Assembly: GCF_000967265.1 (NCBI RefSeq)
Contig: NZ_KQ033885.1
Span: 1,593,538-1,657,537, forward strand
Source of the DNA: Bifidobacterium mellis
GTDB lineage: Bacteria > Actinomycetota > Actinomycetes > Actinomycetales > Bifidobacteriaceae
Direction of reading: 5' to 3'
DNA length: 64,000 bases
The notes under the pieces are model-generated. The model did no database searches. It was not told the origin of the DNA and saw only the letters and a list, made by a program, of their open reading frames with translations. How positions within the stretch are numbered: the stretch's first letter is position 1; each line of letters begins with the position of its first letter. The position numbers and the translations under genes were made by a program. Positions 46,619-56,832 of this stretch are shown here, piece by piece.

Positions 46619-48294
46619 TGCCCGGCCTCCTCCGAACCGGCGGACTCCGAGTCCCCGCGCCCCAGCAGACCCTGCCTGTCGTGGGGATCGTCATCCACGG
46701 TGGGGTCGGCCCAGTGCCCCTGGCGCCGCTCCTGCTCCATGACCTGACGCACCGCCTGCCGGGCATCCATCATCTGGTGGTACTGGCGGCGGCGCTCGCT
46801 GTTGGTGCGACGACGGTTGAGCCCCTGGCTCTCCTCCAGACGCAGATCACGGCCCCGGGCCACCTGGGGGGTGCCGTCCAGCATTTCGGCGCCGGCCGCC
46901 ACGCTCGGATCCCAGTCGAAGGCCACCGCATTGTCACCAGGACCGATGCGGACCTCGTCCCCGGGTCTGGCTCCGGCCTTGCGCAGGGCATCCTCCACAC
47001 CCATCCGGGCCAGGCAGTCGGCCAGATAGCCCACGGCCTCCTCGTTGTCGAAGTTGGTCTGGCGCACCCAGCGCTCGGGCTTGGCTCCGCAGACCCTGAA
47101 CCAGGTCTGTCCGGACCGGGTCTGATGCCGCTCAAGAGTGAAATCGCCGGACCGGTCGCCACTCCTGCGCCGCCGCTCCAGGGGGTGGATGACCACGCGC
47201 TCCTGCTGCCTGGCTTCCTGCTGCTCCTGCAGCTGCCTGCGCAGACGGTCCACCAGACCGGCCAGGTAGTAACCCAGTTCCTTGAGCCCCTGATGCGAGG
47301 CTGTGGAGACTATGAAGACCTTGAGACCCAGGGCCTCGAAGTCAGGCCTTACGAATTCGGCCAGTTCGCGGGCCTCCGGCAGGTCGGCCTTGTTGAGGAT
47401 GATCACCCTGGGCCGCTCGGCCATGGGGATGGCCCCCAGCGGAAGCTCCAGGCGGTCGGCATAGCGGGAGAGCTCCTCCTCCAGGGCCCGATAGTCGCTC
47501 ATGGGGTCCCGATCAGGCTCCAGGGTGGCGCAATCAATGACGTGGGCGATGATCTCGGTGCGCTCGATGTGCCTCAGAAACTCCAGCCCAAGGCCCTTGC
47601 CCTGGGACGCCCCCGGAATCAGCCCTGGCACATCGGCCATGGTGAAACGGCTCTCCCCTGCCTGGACCACGCCCAGGTTGGGTACCAGGGTAGTGAATGG
47701 GTAGTCGGCGATCTTGGGCCGGGCCGCGCTCATGGCCGCCACCAAGCTTGATTTGCCTGCGCTGGGGAAACCGACCAGGGCCACATCGGCGATGGATTTG
47801 AGCTCCAGCACCAGGTCGCGTTCCTGCCCGGGGTCCCCCAGCAATGCGAAGCCGGGGGCACGTCTGGCCTTGGTGGCCAGGGAGCGGTTGCCCAGGCCTC
47901 CCACGCCGCCCTGGGCCGCCACGAACCGGTCCCCTGCATGAGCCAGATCGGCCAGGCGCTCACCCGGATGCTTGCGCTCGCCCTGGCCGCCCTTGGCGGT
48001 GAAGACCACAGTGCCCACAGGGACCGGCAAAATCAGATCCTGGCCACGGCTGCCGTCCTTGTCGCCGCCCAGACCCATGGTGCCTGATTCGGCCTGGCGA
48101 TGCGGCAGGAAGCGGTAGTCCAGCAGACTGGTGGCGTTGGCATCGGCCTGAAGAATGACCGAGCCGCCCTGGCCGCCATCGCCCCCATCGGGCCCGGCCA
48201 GGGGCTTGTACTTCTCGCGGCGGATGGAGGAAGCCCCATTGCCGCCGTCGCCACCCTTGACATGGACGGTGACCTGATCCACAAATGCACTCAT
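46615..48294 (-). CDS. obgE: GTPase Obg/CgtA
   Basis: 559 residues, long because of a C-terminal extension. The glycine-rich Obg fold begins [20 protein letters not shown]. The G domain has [28 protein letters not shown] (G1/G2), [16 protein letters not shown] (G3) and [12 protein letters not shown] (G4). The OCT domain follows ([14 protein letters not shown]... [19 protein letters not shown]), then about 100 polar, Arg/Gln-rich residues. Obg acts in 50S subunit maturation and stress signalling. It lies downstream of rplU-rpmA after a terminator. Confidence 0.97.
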   Translation of the reverse strand: MSAFVDQVTVHVKGGDGGNGASSIRREKYKPLAGPDGGDGGQGGSVILQADANATSLLDYRFLPHRQAESGTMGLGGDKDGSRGQDLILPVPVGTVVFTAKGGQGERKHPGERLADLAHAGDRFVAAQGGVGGLGNRSLATKARRAPGFALLGDPGQERDLVLELKSIADVALVGFPSAGKSSLVAAMSAARPKIADYPFTTLVPNLGVVQAGESRFTMADVPGLIPGASQGKGLGLEFLRHIERTEIIAHVIDCATLEPDRDPMSDYRALEEELSRYADRLELPLGAIPMAERPRVIILNKADLPEARELAEFVRPDFEALGLKVFIVSTASHQGLKELGYYLAGLVDRLRRQLQEQQEARQQERVVIHPLERRRRSGDRSGDFTLERHQTRSGQTWFRVCGAKPERWVRQTNFDNEEAVGYLADCLARMGVEDALRKAGARPGDEVRIGPGDNAVAFDWDPSVAAGAEMLDGTPQVARGRDLRLEESQGLNRRRTNSERRRQYHQMMDARQAVRQVMEQERRQGHWADPTVDDDPHDRQGLLGRGDSESAGSEEAGQ

Positions 48295-48380
48295 AGGGGC
48301 CCATGGTACTCAATCCGGCCTGACATGCGGCCCCTGAGAGCTGAATGCCCGGCATCTCCATACATAGGCAGAACATATGC

Positions 48381-48412
48381 AAAAAGGCCACCCCCATGAC
48401 AGGGATGGCCTC
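48381..48412 (-). terminator. Rho-independent terminator after rpmA
   Basis: Minus strand: AGGCCATCCC, loop TGTCAT, GGGGGTGGCCT, then TTTTTGC. It lies about 25 nt after the rpmA stop and separates the rplU-rpmA transcript from obgE. Confidence 0.85.
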
Positions 48413-48435
48413 TGGCCGATGCCGATAAGGGGCAA

Positions 48436-48687
48436 TCAGGCGGTAAGCACGTCAACGACCTTGCGGTCACGCCGGTTGGCGAACCGAACCGTTCCGTCCG
48501 TCAGGGCGAAGAGGGTGTGGTCCTTGCCCAGGCCGACGTTCTGGCCGGGATGGAACTTGGTGCCACGCTGACGAACGATGATGTTGCCGGCCACTACGGC
48601 CTCGCCGCCGAACTTCTTGACGCCCAGGTACTGTGCATTCGAATCGCGCCCGTTGCGTGAGCTGGACGCGCCCTTCTTATGTGCCAT
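48436..48687 (-). CDS. rpmA: 50S ribosomal protein L27
   Basis: 83 residues. [24 protein letters not shown] is the invariant L27 N-terminus and [27 protein letters not shown] the core. It sits at the peptidyl transferase centre. It follows rplU by 32 nt. Confidence 0.98.
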   Translation of the reverse strand: MAHKKGASSSRNGRDSNAQYLGVKKFGGEAVVAGNIIVRQRGTKFHPGQNVGLGKDHTLFALTDGTVRFANRRDRKVVDVLTA

Positions 48688-48719
48688 GTCTGGTTCCTTT
48701 CCTACCTCGACCTAGGCCC

Positions 48720-49028
48720 TCAGGCGATGGCCGTGATCTTGACCACGGTCTGCTTCTGGCGGTGGCCCTTGCGGCGCGCCACGCCGGTCTTGTTCTTGAA
48801 CTTCTGGATGTTGATCTTGGGGCCCTTGGCCTCGTCGTCCACAACCTCGCCCTTGACGGAGATCTTGGCCAGATCCTTGGCGGCCATGGTCACCTTGGAT
48901 CCATCGACGACCAGCGCGACCGGAAATTCGACCGACTCGCCCTTCCTGGCAGCCAGACGGTTGACCGTGATCTGGTCACCGACCTCGACCTTCTCCTGAT
49001 GGCCTCCGGCCTTCACAATCGCGTACAT
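48720..49028 (-). CDS. rplU: 50S ribosomal protein L21
   Basis: 102 residues from [18 protein letters not shown], the conserved L21 start; a longer frame to 49136 was rejected on family length. The C-terminus [22 protein letters not shown] is the typical rRNA-binding end. It is co-transcribed with rpmA, downstream of the RNase E/G gene. Confidence 0.98.
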   Translation of the reverse strand: MYAIVKAGGHQEKVEVGDQITVNRLAARKGESVEFPVALVVDGSKVTMAAKDLAKISVKGEVVDDEAKGPKINIQKFKNKTGVARRKGHRQKQTVVKITAIA

Positions 49029-49183
49029 AGCCCTACCTTGCCTGTTGTCCAAAGCTGTATGCGCCCGGCATCCGAGTCCTGCCATGCGATTGACGGACCC
49101 GTCCAGACACCAGCTAACCAGTATAGAAGCAAACACACCGCGTCGTCAAATGTGCCTGCCCCGCCGACAAAACGAAATTCAGT

Positions 49184-51859
49184 TTATGACTCCTTGGCGA
49201 CATCCGCCGTCCCAGCCTGGGCATCGTCCTCGTCCGACGCCGCCTGGGCCGCCGCAGCGATCCTGGCCAGCTTGGCCTTGACGGCAGGAGTCGAACCTGT
49301 GGACAGGGTCTCCTTGGCAGAGGAGCCATGCCCATGCTTGTTGGTCTTGACGAAGGGATCGCCGCCCTTGACCGCGTATGGATCGGCATAGGAGGCGGAG
49401 ATGGTCGGCTTGTCGTGGAGGATGAAGCCTCGGCCATGGCAGGTGGGGCACTCCTCGGAGAAGGCCTCGACCAGACCCTGGCCCACCCGCTTGCGCGTCA
49501 TCTGCACCAGCCCCAGGGAGGTGACCTCGGCCACCTGATGCTTGGTGCGGTCCCGGGCCAGGCACTCCACCAGGCGGCGCAGGACCAGGTCGCGGTTGGC
49601 CGGCATGACCATATCCACATAGTCGATCATGATCATGCCGCCGATGTCGCGCAGGCGCAACTGCCGGGCGATCTCCTCGGAGGCCTCCAGGTTGCAGCGG
49701 GTCACCGTCTCCTCCAGGGACTTGCCCTTGCCGATGAAGCGGCCCGTATTCACATCGATGGTGGTCATGGCCTCGGTGCGGTCAATGACCAGGGAGCCGC
49801 CGGAGGGCAGGTAGACCTGGCGCTCCATACCCTTGCGCAGCTGGCTGTCGATGCTCCAGCGGTCGAAGACATCCTTGCCCTGGTGTTCGGCCGGATCCCA
49901 GTGCTCAAGCTTCTCCTCCAGGTCGGGCGCCATGGTCTCCAGGTAGTTGCGGACCCTCTCGTAGACCCCCTGGCCCTGGACCACGAGCTTGGCGAAGTCG
50001 TCGTTGAAGATGTCGCGGACCACGCGGATGGCCACGTCCGGCTCACCCTGCAGAAGCTTGGGGCGCTTGCCGTGCAGGAACTCCTTGCGCTTGTCCTCGA
50101 TCTTGCTCCACTGACGCTGCAGGTTCTCCAAGTCCTTGGTCAGGGCCTCCTCGCTGGCCCCTTCGGCCGCGGTTCGGATGATGACGCCCATGTCCTTGGG
50201 AGCCACCCTGGAGACGATGCTCTTGAGGCGGGAACGCTCATGGTCGGGCAGCTTGCGGCTGACACCCGTCATGCCTCCCGAGGGGACCAGGACCAGGAAA
50301 CGGCCGGCCAGCGTGACCTGCGAGGTCAGGCGGGCGCCCTTGTGGCCGATGGGGTCCTTGGTGACCTGGACCAGCACGGGGTCGCCGGACTTGAAGGCCA
50401 GCTCGATGCGCCGGGGCTGGCCCTCCAGACGGGTGGAGTCCCAGTTGACCTCGCCGGCGTAGAGCACGCCGTTGCGGGCCTGGCCGATGTCCACGAAGGC
50501 GGCCTCCATGCTGGGCAGGACGTTCTGGACCCGGCCCAGGTAGATGTTGCCGACAGTGGAGACCTCCTGGATGTCGGAGACATAGTGCTCGACCAGGATG
50601 TCATCCTCGATGACCGAGATCTGGGTGTGGTGCTCCTTTTCGCGCACCACCATCAGACGGTTGACGTTTTCACGGCGGGCCAGGAAGTCCTGCTCGACCA
50701 GCTGGGACTGACGGGAACGCTCGCGGCGGTTGTCCCGCCGACGCTGCTTCTTGGCCTCCAGGCGGGTGGAGCCCTCCACGTCGGTGATCTCGTCGATATA
50801 TTGCTGCTTGCGCGAACGGCGGGTGCCGGACTCCTCGGACTCGCCCTCAGCGGATTTGGAACCCCTGCGACGGCGACGGCGACGGGTCAGCGGAGCCTCG
50901 TCCTCGTCATCCTTGTCCTTCTCCTGCTCGTGCCCGCGACGGCGGCGACGGGTGGAAGCGGACTTCTCGGAGTCCTCGTCATCGCTCTTGCAACGGCGGC
51001 GGCGACGGGTATGGGTGCCGGACTCCTGCTGGTCCTCGTCCTGCTCCTGGTCCCCGTCGACCACGAAGGTGATGCCCTCGTGGTCCAGATCCTCCTCGAT
51101 GCGCTCCACCTCGTCGGCGGCCCTGCGCTCCTCGGCGTTGAGCCTGCGGGAACGGCGCGAGCCGCCCTCCGAAGTGTTCCTGGACCTGCTCCGGCGGGAG
51201 GTCTTGGATGACTGCTCGGTATCCTCGTCCTCCTCATCCCGTTCCTCGCGCTCATCCTGCTCAGGCCGGGAGGCGGGTATGACGGGCTCTTGGAAGAGCA
51301 GGGATGTCATGGGGCGGGGACGAGAGGCACGGGCGGCGCGCGGACGCTCATCCTGCTCCTCGGCTTTCCGGCCTGTTCTCTGGCTGCGGCCCGATGTCAG
51401 AGCCTCCACAGCCTCGAGGGCACGTTCCTGACGGTCCTGATCAGGTTCGCCCTCCGGGGCATGCTCTTCGGTGCGTCGACGGGCAGTGGTTCGGGCGCGA
51501 CGACGAGTGGTCGTCCTAGTCGGCTTGGACTCGCTCTCGTCCTCCTGGGCATCCTGGCTGGAGTGTTCCTGCACACTCTGATCGGCAGCCTGATCCTCCT
51601 TGGGCTTGCGGGTGCGACGACGACGGGTGGCGGAGGGCTTGGACTCGTCCTCCTCCTTGGGCTTGCGGGAGGTCTTGTGCTTCTCGGCCTCGACCTTCAC
51701 GGGCACGTCGGCACCAGCGGCACCGGCCACCCTGACCACACGCCGCCCAGAGCGGCGACGAGTGCCGGAACCGGTGGTCTGGTCGACCTGCCGCCCCTGC
51801 CCATCACTGATGGCGGGCCTATTCTCCTGGGTATCCTCATTATTCGTTTTTTCGGGCAC
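49184..51859 (-). CDS. rne: Ribonuclease E/G
   Basis: About 891 residues. I placed the start at GTG 51859 (MPEKTNNEDTQ) because AAGGAG lies 5 nt upstream; a frame extends to 51916. The first 380 residues are disordered, with alternating acidic stretches and TRRRRR-type arginine blocks. The catalytic half has an S1 domain (GNIYLGRVQNVLPSMEAAFVDIG), DVNTGRFIGKGKSLEETV and GGMIMIDYVDMVMPANRD with the metal-binding Asp residues, and the zinc-link CPTCHGRG. It processes rRNA and decays mRNA. The order rne, rplU, rpmA, obgE, proB is widely conserved. Confidence 0.96.
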   Translation of the reverse strand: MPEKTNNEDTQENRPAISDGQGRQVDQTTGSGTRRRSGRRVVRVAGAAGADVPVKVEAEKHKTSRKPKEEDESKPSATRRRRTRKPKEDQAADQSVQEHSSQDAQEDESESKPTRTTTRRRARTTARRRTEEHAPEGEPDQDRQERALEAVEALTSGRSQRTGRKAEEQDERPRAARASRPRPMTSLLFQEPVIPASRPEQDEREERDEEDEDTEQSSKTSRRSRSRNTSEGGSRRSRRLNAEERRAADEVERIEEDLDHEGITFVVDGDQEQDEDQQESGTHTRRRRRCKSDDEDSEKSASTRRRRRGHEQEKDKDDEDEAPLTRRRRRRRGSKSAEGESEESGTRRSRKQQYIDEITDVEGSTRLEAKKQRRRDNRRERSRQSQLVEQDFLARRENVNRLMVVREKEHHTQISVIEDDILVEHYVSDIQEVSTVGNIYLGRVQNVLPSMEAAFVDIGQARNGVLYAGEVNWDSTRLEGQPRRIELAFKSGDPVLVQVTKDPIGHKGARLTSQVTLAGRFLVLVPSGGMTGVSRKLPDHERSRLKSIVSRVAPKDMGVIIRTAAEGASEEALTKDLENLQRQWSKIEDKRKEFLHGKRPKLLQGEPDVAIRVVRDIFNDDFAKLVVQGQGVYERVRNYLETMAPDLEEKLEHWDPAEHQGKDVFDRWSIDSQLRKGMERQVYLPSGGSLVIDRTEAMTTIDVNTGRFIGKGKSLEETVTRCNLEASEEIARQLRLRDIGGMIMIDYVDMVMPANRDLVLRRLVECLARDRTKHQVAEVTSLGLVQMTRKRVGQGLVEAFSEECPTCHGRGFILHDKPTISASYADPYAVKGGDPFVKTNKHGHGSSAKETLSTGSTPAVKAKLARIAAAAQAASDEDDAQAGTADVAKES

Positions 51860-52095
51860 AATGCTCCTTGCGGCACGCCGCCTCGCGCCGCTCTCACGGT
51901 TCCGATCCGTCCTCACGCTGCACTCTCACTGCAACCGCGCACCTACGTACGCCCGTTCGAAACGCCTTGGCAAAAAGTCTTCCTGACGCAGGCGGACACC
52001 GACGCCCGTACGGATCACTGGGTCTCCGTCCGGGGGGATCAACGCCTACGCTGCAAGTGGTCAGGCAGAACCACCGTCATCTAGTATGGCACAGT

Positions 52096-53325
52096 TCAGC
52101 GGCCATCAGGTCCATTGAGCCACTCGACCAGTATCGCCTCCAGCCTGACCAGGTCATCCAGGGGCACCTGTTCGTCGGCCTTGTGGGCCAGCAGGGGGTT
52201 CCCCGCGCCCAGATTGACGGCTGGTAGGCCGAGGGCTGAAAACCGCGCTACATCGGTCCATCCCAGCTTGGCGCGAGGCTGCTGACCCGTGGTCCGGGCA
52301 ACCAGGTCCGCCAGCGAACTCGCCCATGGCGAATCCAGACCCGGACGGGCCGCGGGAGATTCATCGCACATGCGCACCGAGAATCCCTGGAAGACCCCGC
52401 CGCGGGCCATATGCTCGCCATTGCCCAGCTCGGCGCCTGTCCCCTGGCCCATCATCAGCTCCTTGGCCTGGGCCAGGCTCTTGTCGGGGGCGAACCGGTA
52501 GTTGACATGCACCCGGCAGCGGTCGGGAATGACGTTGGTGCCCAGACCGCCTTCGATCATGGTGGCGTTGAGCCCCTCCCGGTAGTCCAGGCCGTCCACC
52601 CGAACCGTGGCCGGACGATACTGCTCCAGCCGGTCCAGAATGGGCGCGGCCGCGTGGATGGCATTGCTGCCCATCCAGGAACGGGCGGAGTGGGCCGCCG
52701 TACCATGGGTGATCAGGTCGAATCGCATGGTTCCGTTACAGCCGGCCTCGATGGCGCAGTCGGTGGGCTCGCCGATGATGGCGAAATCCCCCTGCACCCA
52801 GTCGGGGTGGACGGCCACCACCCGACCCAGCCCGTTCAGGTCGGCCTGGACCTCCTCATGGTCGTAGAAGACGAAGGTCAGGTCATAGACCGGCTCCTGC
52901 AGGGTGAGCGCCAGATGGAGGAAGACGGCATCCGAGGCCTTCATGTCGGCGGTACCCCGGCCGTAGAGCACCCGGGATCCGGGGTGGGCGGCGGCCGAAT
53001 CGGTGCGGATATGCGGATCGCCGGGCTCCAGCCAGCGCGGGGGCAGGTTCCCATCCACGGGCACGGTGTCCAGATGCCCGGCAAGGACGATGCGGTGGGG
53101 ACGGCCCAGCTGGGTGGAGGCCACGACCGTGTCGCCCAACCGTCGGACCAAGAGACCAGAGCGTGAGGACAGGGCCCTCTGGACGGCATCGGCCAGGGCG
53201 GTTTCCTGACCACTGACCGAAGGCAGGGCGGTCATGGCCTCCAGTATGCTTGCCAGGGCCTGGGCTGGTTCTGCCCCCCGGGCGCCGGCGAGAAGATCAA
53301 TATCCGTCTGTGTGTTCTTGGCCAT
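52096..53325 (-). CDS. dapE: Succinyl-diaminopimelate desuccinylase
   Basis: 409 residues. M20 metallopeptidase motifs: VLAGHLDTVPVDG (metal His/Asp), VLYGRGTADMKASDAVFLHLA, TFVFYDHEEVQADLNGLG (catalytic Glu pair) and a dimerisation domain beginning CNGTMRFDLITHGTAAHSARSWMG, the DapE pattern. It releases succinate from N-succinyl-LL-diaminopimelate in lysine and peptidoglycan precursor synthesis, and fits with lysA in this window. The ATG has no strong ribosome binding site and is divergent from the transporter gene. Confidence 0.92.
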   Translation of the reverse strand: MAKNTQTDIDLLAGARGAEPAQALASILEAMTALPSVSGQETALADAVQRALSSRSGLLVRRLGDTVVASTQLGRPHRIVLAGHLDTVPVDGNLPPRWLEPGDPHIRTDSAAAHPGSRVLYGRGTADMKASDAVFLHLALTLQEPVYDLTFVFYDHEEVQADLNGLGRVVAVHPDWVQGDFAIIGEPTDCAIEAGCNGTMRFDLITHGTAAHSARSWMGSNAIHAAAPILDRLEQYRPATVRVDGLDYREGLNATMIEGGLGTNVIPDRCRVHVNYRFAPDKSLAQAKELMMGQGTGAELGNGEHMARGGVFQGFSVRMCDESPAARPGLDSPWASSLADLVARTTGQQPRAKLGWTDVARFSALGLPAVNLGAGNPLLAHKADEQVPLDDLVRLEAILVEWLNGPDGR

Positions 53326-53469
53326 AATGCCATGCTAGCGGGCCGAAGGAGCGCGGATGGACCTGCAGCCGCAAGCATGGGCTCCGGGTGGCACAATGGG
53401 GACGACGGAAGCGGTGGCCCTCCGCCTGGGAGGCCGCCGTCCACCATGCGAGACGAGGAGGATGCCGGA

Positions 53470-54414
53470 GTGCCTGGACTGCTCAGTGCCATGGAAGGAT
53501 TCTTCATCATCGGCGTGGTCATCGCCGTGGGCTATGTGGCCGCTCGCTTCCATGTAGGCGGTCCCACGGCCCAGCTGGTGCTCAACAAATACTCCTTCTT
53601 TGTGTCAACGCCCTGCCTGATGTTCGCCATCCTCTCCAAACAGAAGCTGTCGGTCATCTTCCACCCCAGCATCATCGTGGCCTTCCTGTCGGCGGCGGCC
53701 GTGGGTCTGCTCTTCGTGGCCCTGAACGCAACCAGCTTCCACCTGCCGGCCGCCGAAGCCACCATCGGCGCTCTCGACTCCCTCTATTTGAACTCCAACA
53801 ACATCGGGCTGCCTGTAGCCACCTATATTCTGGGCAATCCCACACTGGTGGCACCCATCCTGGTCATGCAACAGGCCCTGTTCACCCCCATCGGATTGAC
53901 CGTTCTGGACGCGACCACCTCCGGCAAGCTCTCGGTCAAAACCATCCTCAAACAGCCTCTGAAGCAGCCCATCCTCATCGGCTCCATAGGCGGCATAGTG
54001 ATATCGGCCATCAGCGCCCAGGTCGGTCATTTCGTCATCCCCGACTTCGTCTACAAGCCCATCGACATGATCGGGCAGTCGGCCGTGCCCATGATCCTCA
54101 TGGCCTTCGGCATGTCCCTGCGGGGTTCGCGACCCATGGGCCAGGGCACCGACCGTCGTGCCACCCTGTGCGCGGTGATCCTGAAGAATCTGGTCATGCC
54201 CATGATCGCCTACCTGCTGGCCCGGTTCATGATGGGCTTCAGCGGGGCTGAGCTGTACGGGTGCGTGGTTCTGGCGGCCCTGCCCACCGGCCAGAACGTC
54301 TACAATTATGCGGCCCGCTACGAGGTGGGAACCACCTTCGCCAGGGATGGCATCCTGCTGAGCACGATCAGCTCGCCCGTGATCATCGCCCTGGTCGCCC
54401 TGCTCCTGAGCTGA
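53470..54414 (+). CDS. AEC-family (auxin efflux carrier-like) permease
   Basis: 314 residues from GTG 53470 (MPGLLSAMEGFF), chosen because GAGGAGG precedes it by about 9 nt; the frame is open back to 53332 but that part is low-quality. About ten hydrophobic segments are visible, e.g. FFIIGVVIAVGYVAARF and VAFLSAAAVGLLFVAL. SLYLNSNNIGLPVATYILG is the conserved AEC N-x-x-N-xG segment, and ALPTGQNVYNYAARYEVG the C-terminal one. Such carriers export or exchange organic acids; the substrate cannot be inferred. It converges with the Maf-NUDIX gene. Confidence 0.85.
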   Translation: MPGLLSAMEGFFIIGVVIAVGYVAARFHVGGPTAQLVLNKYSFFVSTPCLMFAILSKQKLSVIFHPSIIVAFLSAAAVGLLFVALNATSFHLPAAEATIGALDSLYLNSNNIGLPVATYILGNPTLVAPILVMQQALFTPIGLTVLDATTSGKLSVKTILKQPLKQPILIGSIGGIVISAISAQVGHFVIPDFVYKPIDMIGQSAVPMILMAFGMSLRGSRPMGQGTDRRATLCAVILKNLVMPMIAYLLARFMMGFSGAELYGCVVLAALPTGQNVYNYAARYEVGTTFARDGILLSTISSPVIIALVALLLS

Positions 54415-54437
54415 TACGCCTGAACAAGGCCTCCTGC

Positions 54438-55787
54438 TCAGCCTTCGGCCGCCAGGGCCTCCAAGCGTTGCCGGAAGTGCGGCCAATCCTGTCCGAAGGC
54501 CTTGAGCAGGGGCAGGTCCACGACCTTGTCCAGGTCCACCCATTCCAGGGCGATGCTCTCGTCGTCATTCATGCGGGGATCGACCTGGTGGCCGGGACGC
54601 TCGAAGGCCAGGATGGTCGTGTAACCCCAGGGACCGTGGTCCTCCAGGTAGGAACCCACCACCTGGATGTCCTCCGGGCGGATGTTGGCCTCCTCATAGC
54701 TCTCGCGCAGGCCGCCCTCCAGGGGATTCTCCCCGTCGGAGATGGCGCCGCCCGGCACGCCCCAGGTGCCGCCCTCGGCGCTCCAGCGGGCCCGGTGCTG
54801 CAGAAGCACGCTGACGGGTGCGCCCGTGCGGGCATCACGCCTGGCCAGCAAGACGCCGGCAGCCCCGTTGAGCCCCCAGTGCCGCCTGCCACAGGCACAG
54901 TCCACCCACCCGTCGCCAGGCTGGTGGACGTTCTCCGCAGGGGCGACCAGCCCCTCAGAGCCATGCGTCGATCCGTCTGCCTGCTGCCGCTCGGGCAGGA
55001 CCCGCTGGGCCCACAGGTCAGGCCAGGAGACGCCCAGCTCCTGGGCCAGGGCGCGCAGGGTGGGCATGCTCAATCCCATCACTCCGCTGGGATCGCCCTG
55101 GATGCCCTGGATGAAAGCGCTGCCCAACCCCTCCAGGGTGAAGGAGCCGGCCACCTCCAGGGGTTCGCCGGTGGCCACATAGGCCTGCATGGAGGCCCGG
55201 TCATAGTCTCCGAAGGTCACTTGGGCGCTGCTGACCGCCCGGACCCGTCGGCCGGTGGCCAGATCAATCAGACAGTGGCCGGTGACCAGGGTGCCTGTTC
55301 GGCCGCGCATGGCCATCAGCCGTTCCAAAGCACGCCCCGGCTTATGGGGCTTGCCCATGACGGCGCCGTCCACACTGAACAGCGAGTCGCACCCCAGCAG
55401 GAGGGGCCCGCGCCCGGCTCCGAGCATCCCGCCCCAGGTCCCGATGACCTGGCTCATGGGATCCCTGGAGGATGCATCCGAATCGTCCTGGCTCACAGGC
55501 CTAAAAGTGACCAGGTCGCCCCGCGAGCGCCTTTCGGCATCCTTGACGGCATCCATGGTCGTTTGGACAGCCGAAGCCTTGGCCTCAGCCAGGACGCTGA
55601 CCCGTTCGCGCACATCCAGGTCTTCCAGATGACAGCCCAGTTCACTGGCCCGTTCCGCCAGGACGGCCGGCTCATCCACCTTTGAGGGTCGGATGATGGG
55701 GTCGATGCCCGCCTGGACCAGAAGCCGACGCCTTGAGGGGGAGGACGATGCCAGGATGAGCGGGATATGCCTGTCTTCAGTGTTCAC
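54438..55787 (-). CDS. maf: Maf nucleotide pyrophosphatase fused to a NUDIX hydrolase
   Basis: About 450 residues from GTG 55787 (MNTEDRHIPLILASSSPSRR), chosen because AGGAAGG lies 6 nt upstream; it overlaps the thrB stop by 11 nt. The N-terminal Maf domain has ASSSPSRRRLLVQAGI, GCDSLFSVDGAVMGKP and FTLEGLGSAFIQGIQGDPSGVMGLS. A linker with CACGRRHWG leads into a NUDIX domain with the box GGAISDGENPLEGGLRESYEE (the canonical final G is N). Both halves clean up non-canonical nucleotides. The fusion seems intact, and the gene ends the hom-thrB operon. Confidence 0.88.
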   Translation of the reverse strand: MNTEDRHIPLILASSSPSRRRLLVQAGIDPIIRPSKVDEPAVLAERASELGCHLEDLDVRERVSVLAEAKASAVQTTMDAVKDAERRSRGDLVTFRPVSQDDSDASSRDPMSQVIGTWGGMLGAGRGPLLLGCDSLFSVDGAVMGKPHKPGRALERLMAMRGRTGTLVTGHCLIDLATGRRVRAVSSAQVTFGDYDRASMQAYVATGEPLEVAGSFTLEGLGSAFIQGIQGDPSGVMGLSMPTLRALAQELGVSWPDLWAQRVLPERQQADGSTHGSEGLVAPAENVHQPGDGWVDCACGRRHWGLNGAAGVLLARRDARTGAPVSVLLQHRARWSAEGGTWGVPGGAISDGENPLEGGLRESYEEANIRPEDIQVVGSYLEDHGPWGYTTILAFERPGHQVDPRMNDDESIALEWVDLDKVVDLPLLKAFGQDWPHFRQRLEALAAEG

Positions 55788-56832
55788 GATTGCCTTCCTG
55801 GTCCCGTTCCACCTGGACCCCCTTGCCATCCACGTCCAAGGACAGGATCCGCCAGCGGCCGGAATCCAGATAGTCCTTGGCAAGGATCCGCAGCTCGTTT
55901 TCAGCATCCCCGTAGTGCAGGACGATAATGCAGGGCCCGGCTCCGGAGACTGCCGCCGCATAACCCTGACGGCGAAGGAGCTGCAGGAGCTTGGTTGAGG
56001 AGGGCATGAGCCCGGCCCGGTATGGCTGATGGAGCCGGTCCTGGGTGGCTACGAAGAGCAGGGCGTTGGCCCTGGCAGGCTGCTCGGCTGCCTCTGTCGT
56101 CAGGTCATCCAGGGACCCGGGGTTCAGAGCGCCGGGGATCAGGGCCACCCGCGACAGGTTGTGGACGGCATCCGCGTAAGGCACCCGGTTGGGCAGGGCC
56201 TGCCGGGCCTTCTGCGTGGACAGATGGGCGCCAGGGACGAAGATGGTGGCTTTGATGGCCGGGTCCACCTTGTAGCGCAGGGTGTGGTAGCCGCCCTCCA
56301 AGGGCGCACCCCCGGCTATGGGCAGGGAACCCACACCCTCGCCGGTGGCCAGATCGTAGGAGACGGTCAGACCCCCGTAGACGGCAGGCGCCACGTTGTC
56401 GGGATGCCCCTCGATCTGGGCGGCCAGTGCGAAGACGGCATCACGACGCAGGGGACCGGCGTGGGCGAAGGCCGCAGCCGCCGCGATCCCGGCCACGATG
56501 GCCTCGGCGCTGGATCCCAACCCCCTGGCCTGGGGGATGCGGTTGACGGCGCGCATGATGAAGCCGAACCTTGGCAGCCCGAAGACCTGGCAGGCCCGCC
56601 GGAAGGCGGAGACGACCAGATGTGTCTCGTCTCGGGGCAGGGTCCGCTCGCCCTCACCCTTGATAACGACGTAGGCGGTGGTGTCGCCCGGGTCCACGGA
56701 ACGGGTGAAGACGATCTCGTCATGGTAGTCCAGCGCAAGGCCGACCGCGTCAAAACCTGATCCCAGGTTGGCGCTGGTGGCCGGCACACGCACCCGCACA
56801 GTGGATGGACCCTCTGCAGCAGCGGTCATCAT
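55777..56832 (-). CDS. thrB: Homoserine kinase
   Basis: About 351 residues from the ATG at 56832, which overlaps the hom stop (ATGA); a second ATG follows at once. GHMP kinase features: VRVPATSANLGSGFDAVGLALDYHD at the start, the ATP loop PQARGLGSSAEAIVAGIAAA, and AAVSGAGPCIIVLHYGDAE at the C-terminus. It phosphorylates homoserine for threonine synthesis. It is translationally coupled to hom and followed by maf. Confidence 0.96.
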   Translation of the reverse strand: MMTAAAEGPSTVRVRVPATSANLGSGFDAVGLALDYHDEIVFTRSVDPGDTTAYVVIKGEGERTLPRDETHLVVSAFRRACQVFGLPRFGFIMRAVNRIPQARGLGSSAEAIVAGIAAAAAFAHAGPLRRDAVFALAAQIEGHPDNVAPAVYGGLTVSYDLATGEGVGSLPIAGGAPLEGGYHTLRYKVDPAIKATIFVPGAHLSTQKARQALPNRVPYADAVHNLSRVALIPGALNPGSLDDLTTEAAEQPARANALLFVATQDRLHQPYRAGLMPSSTKLLQLLRRQGYAAAVSGAGPCIIVLHYGDAENELRILAKDYLDSGRWRILSLDVDGKGVQVERDQEGNREH

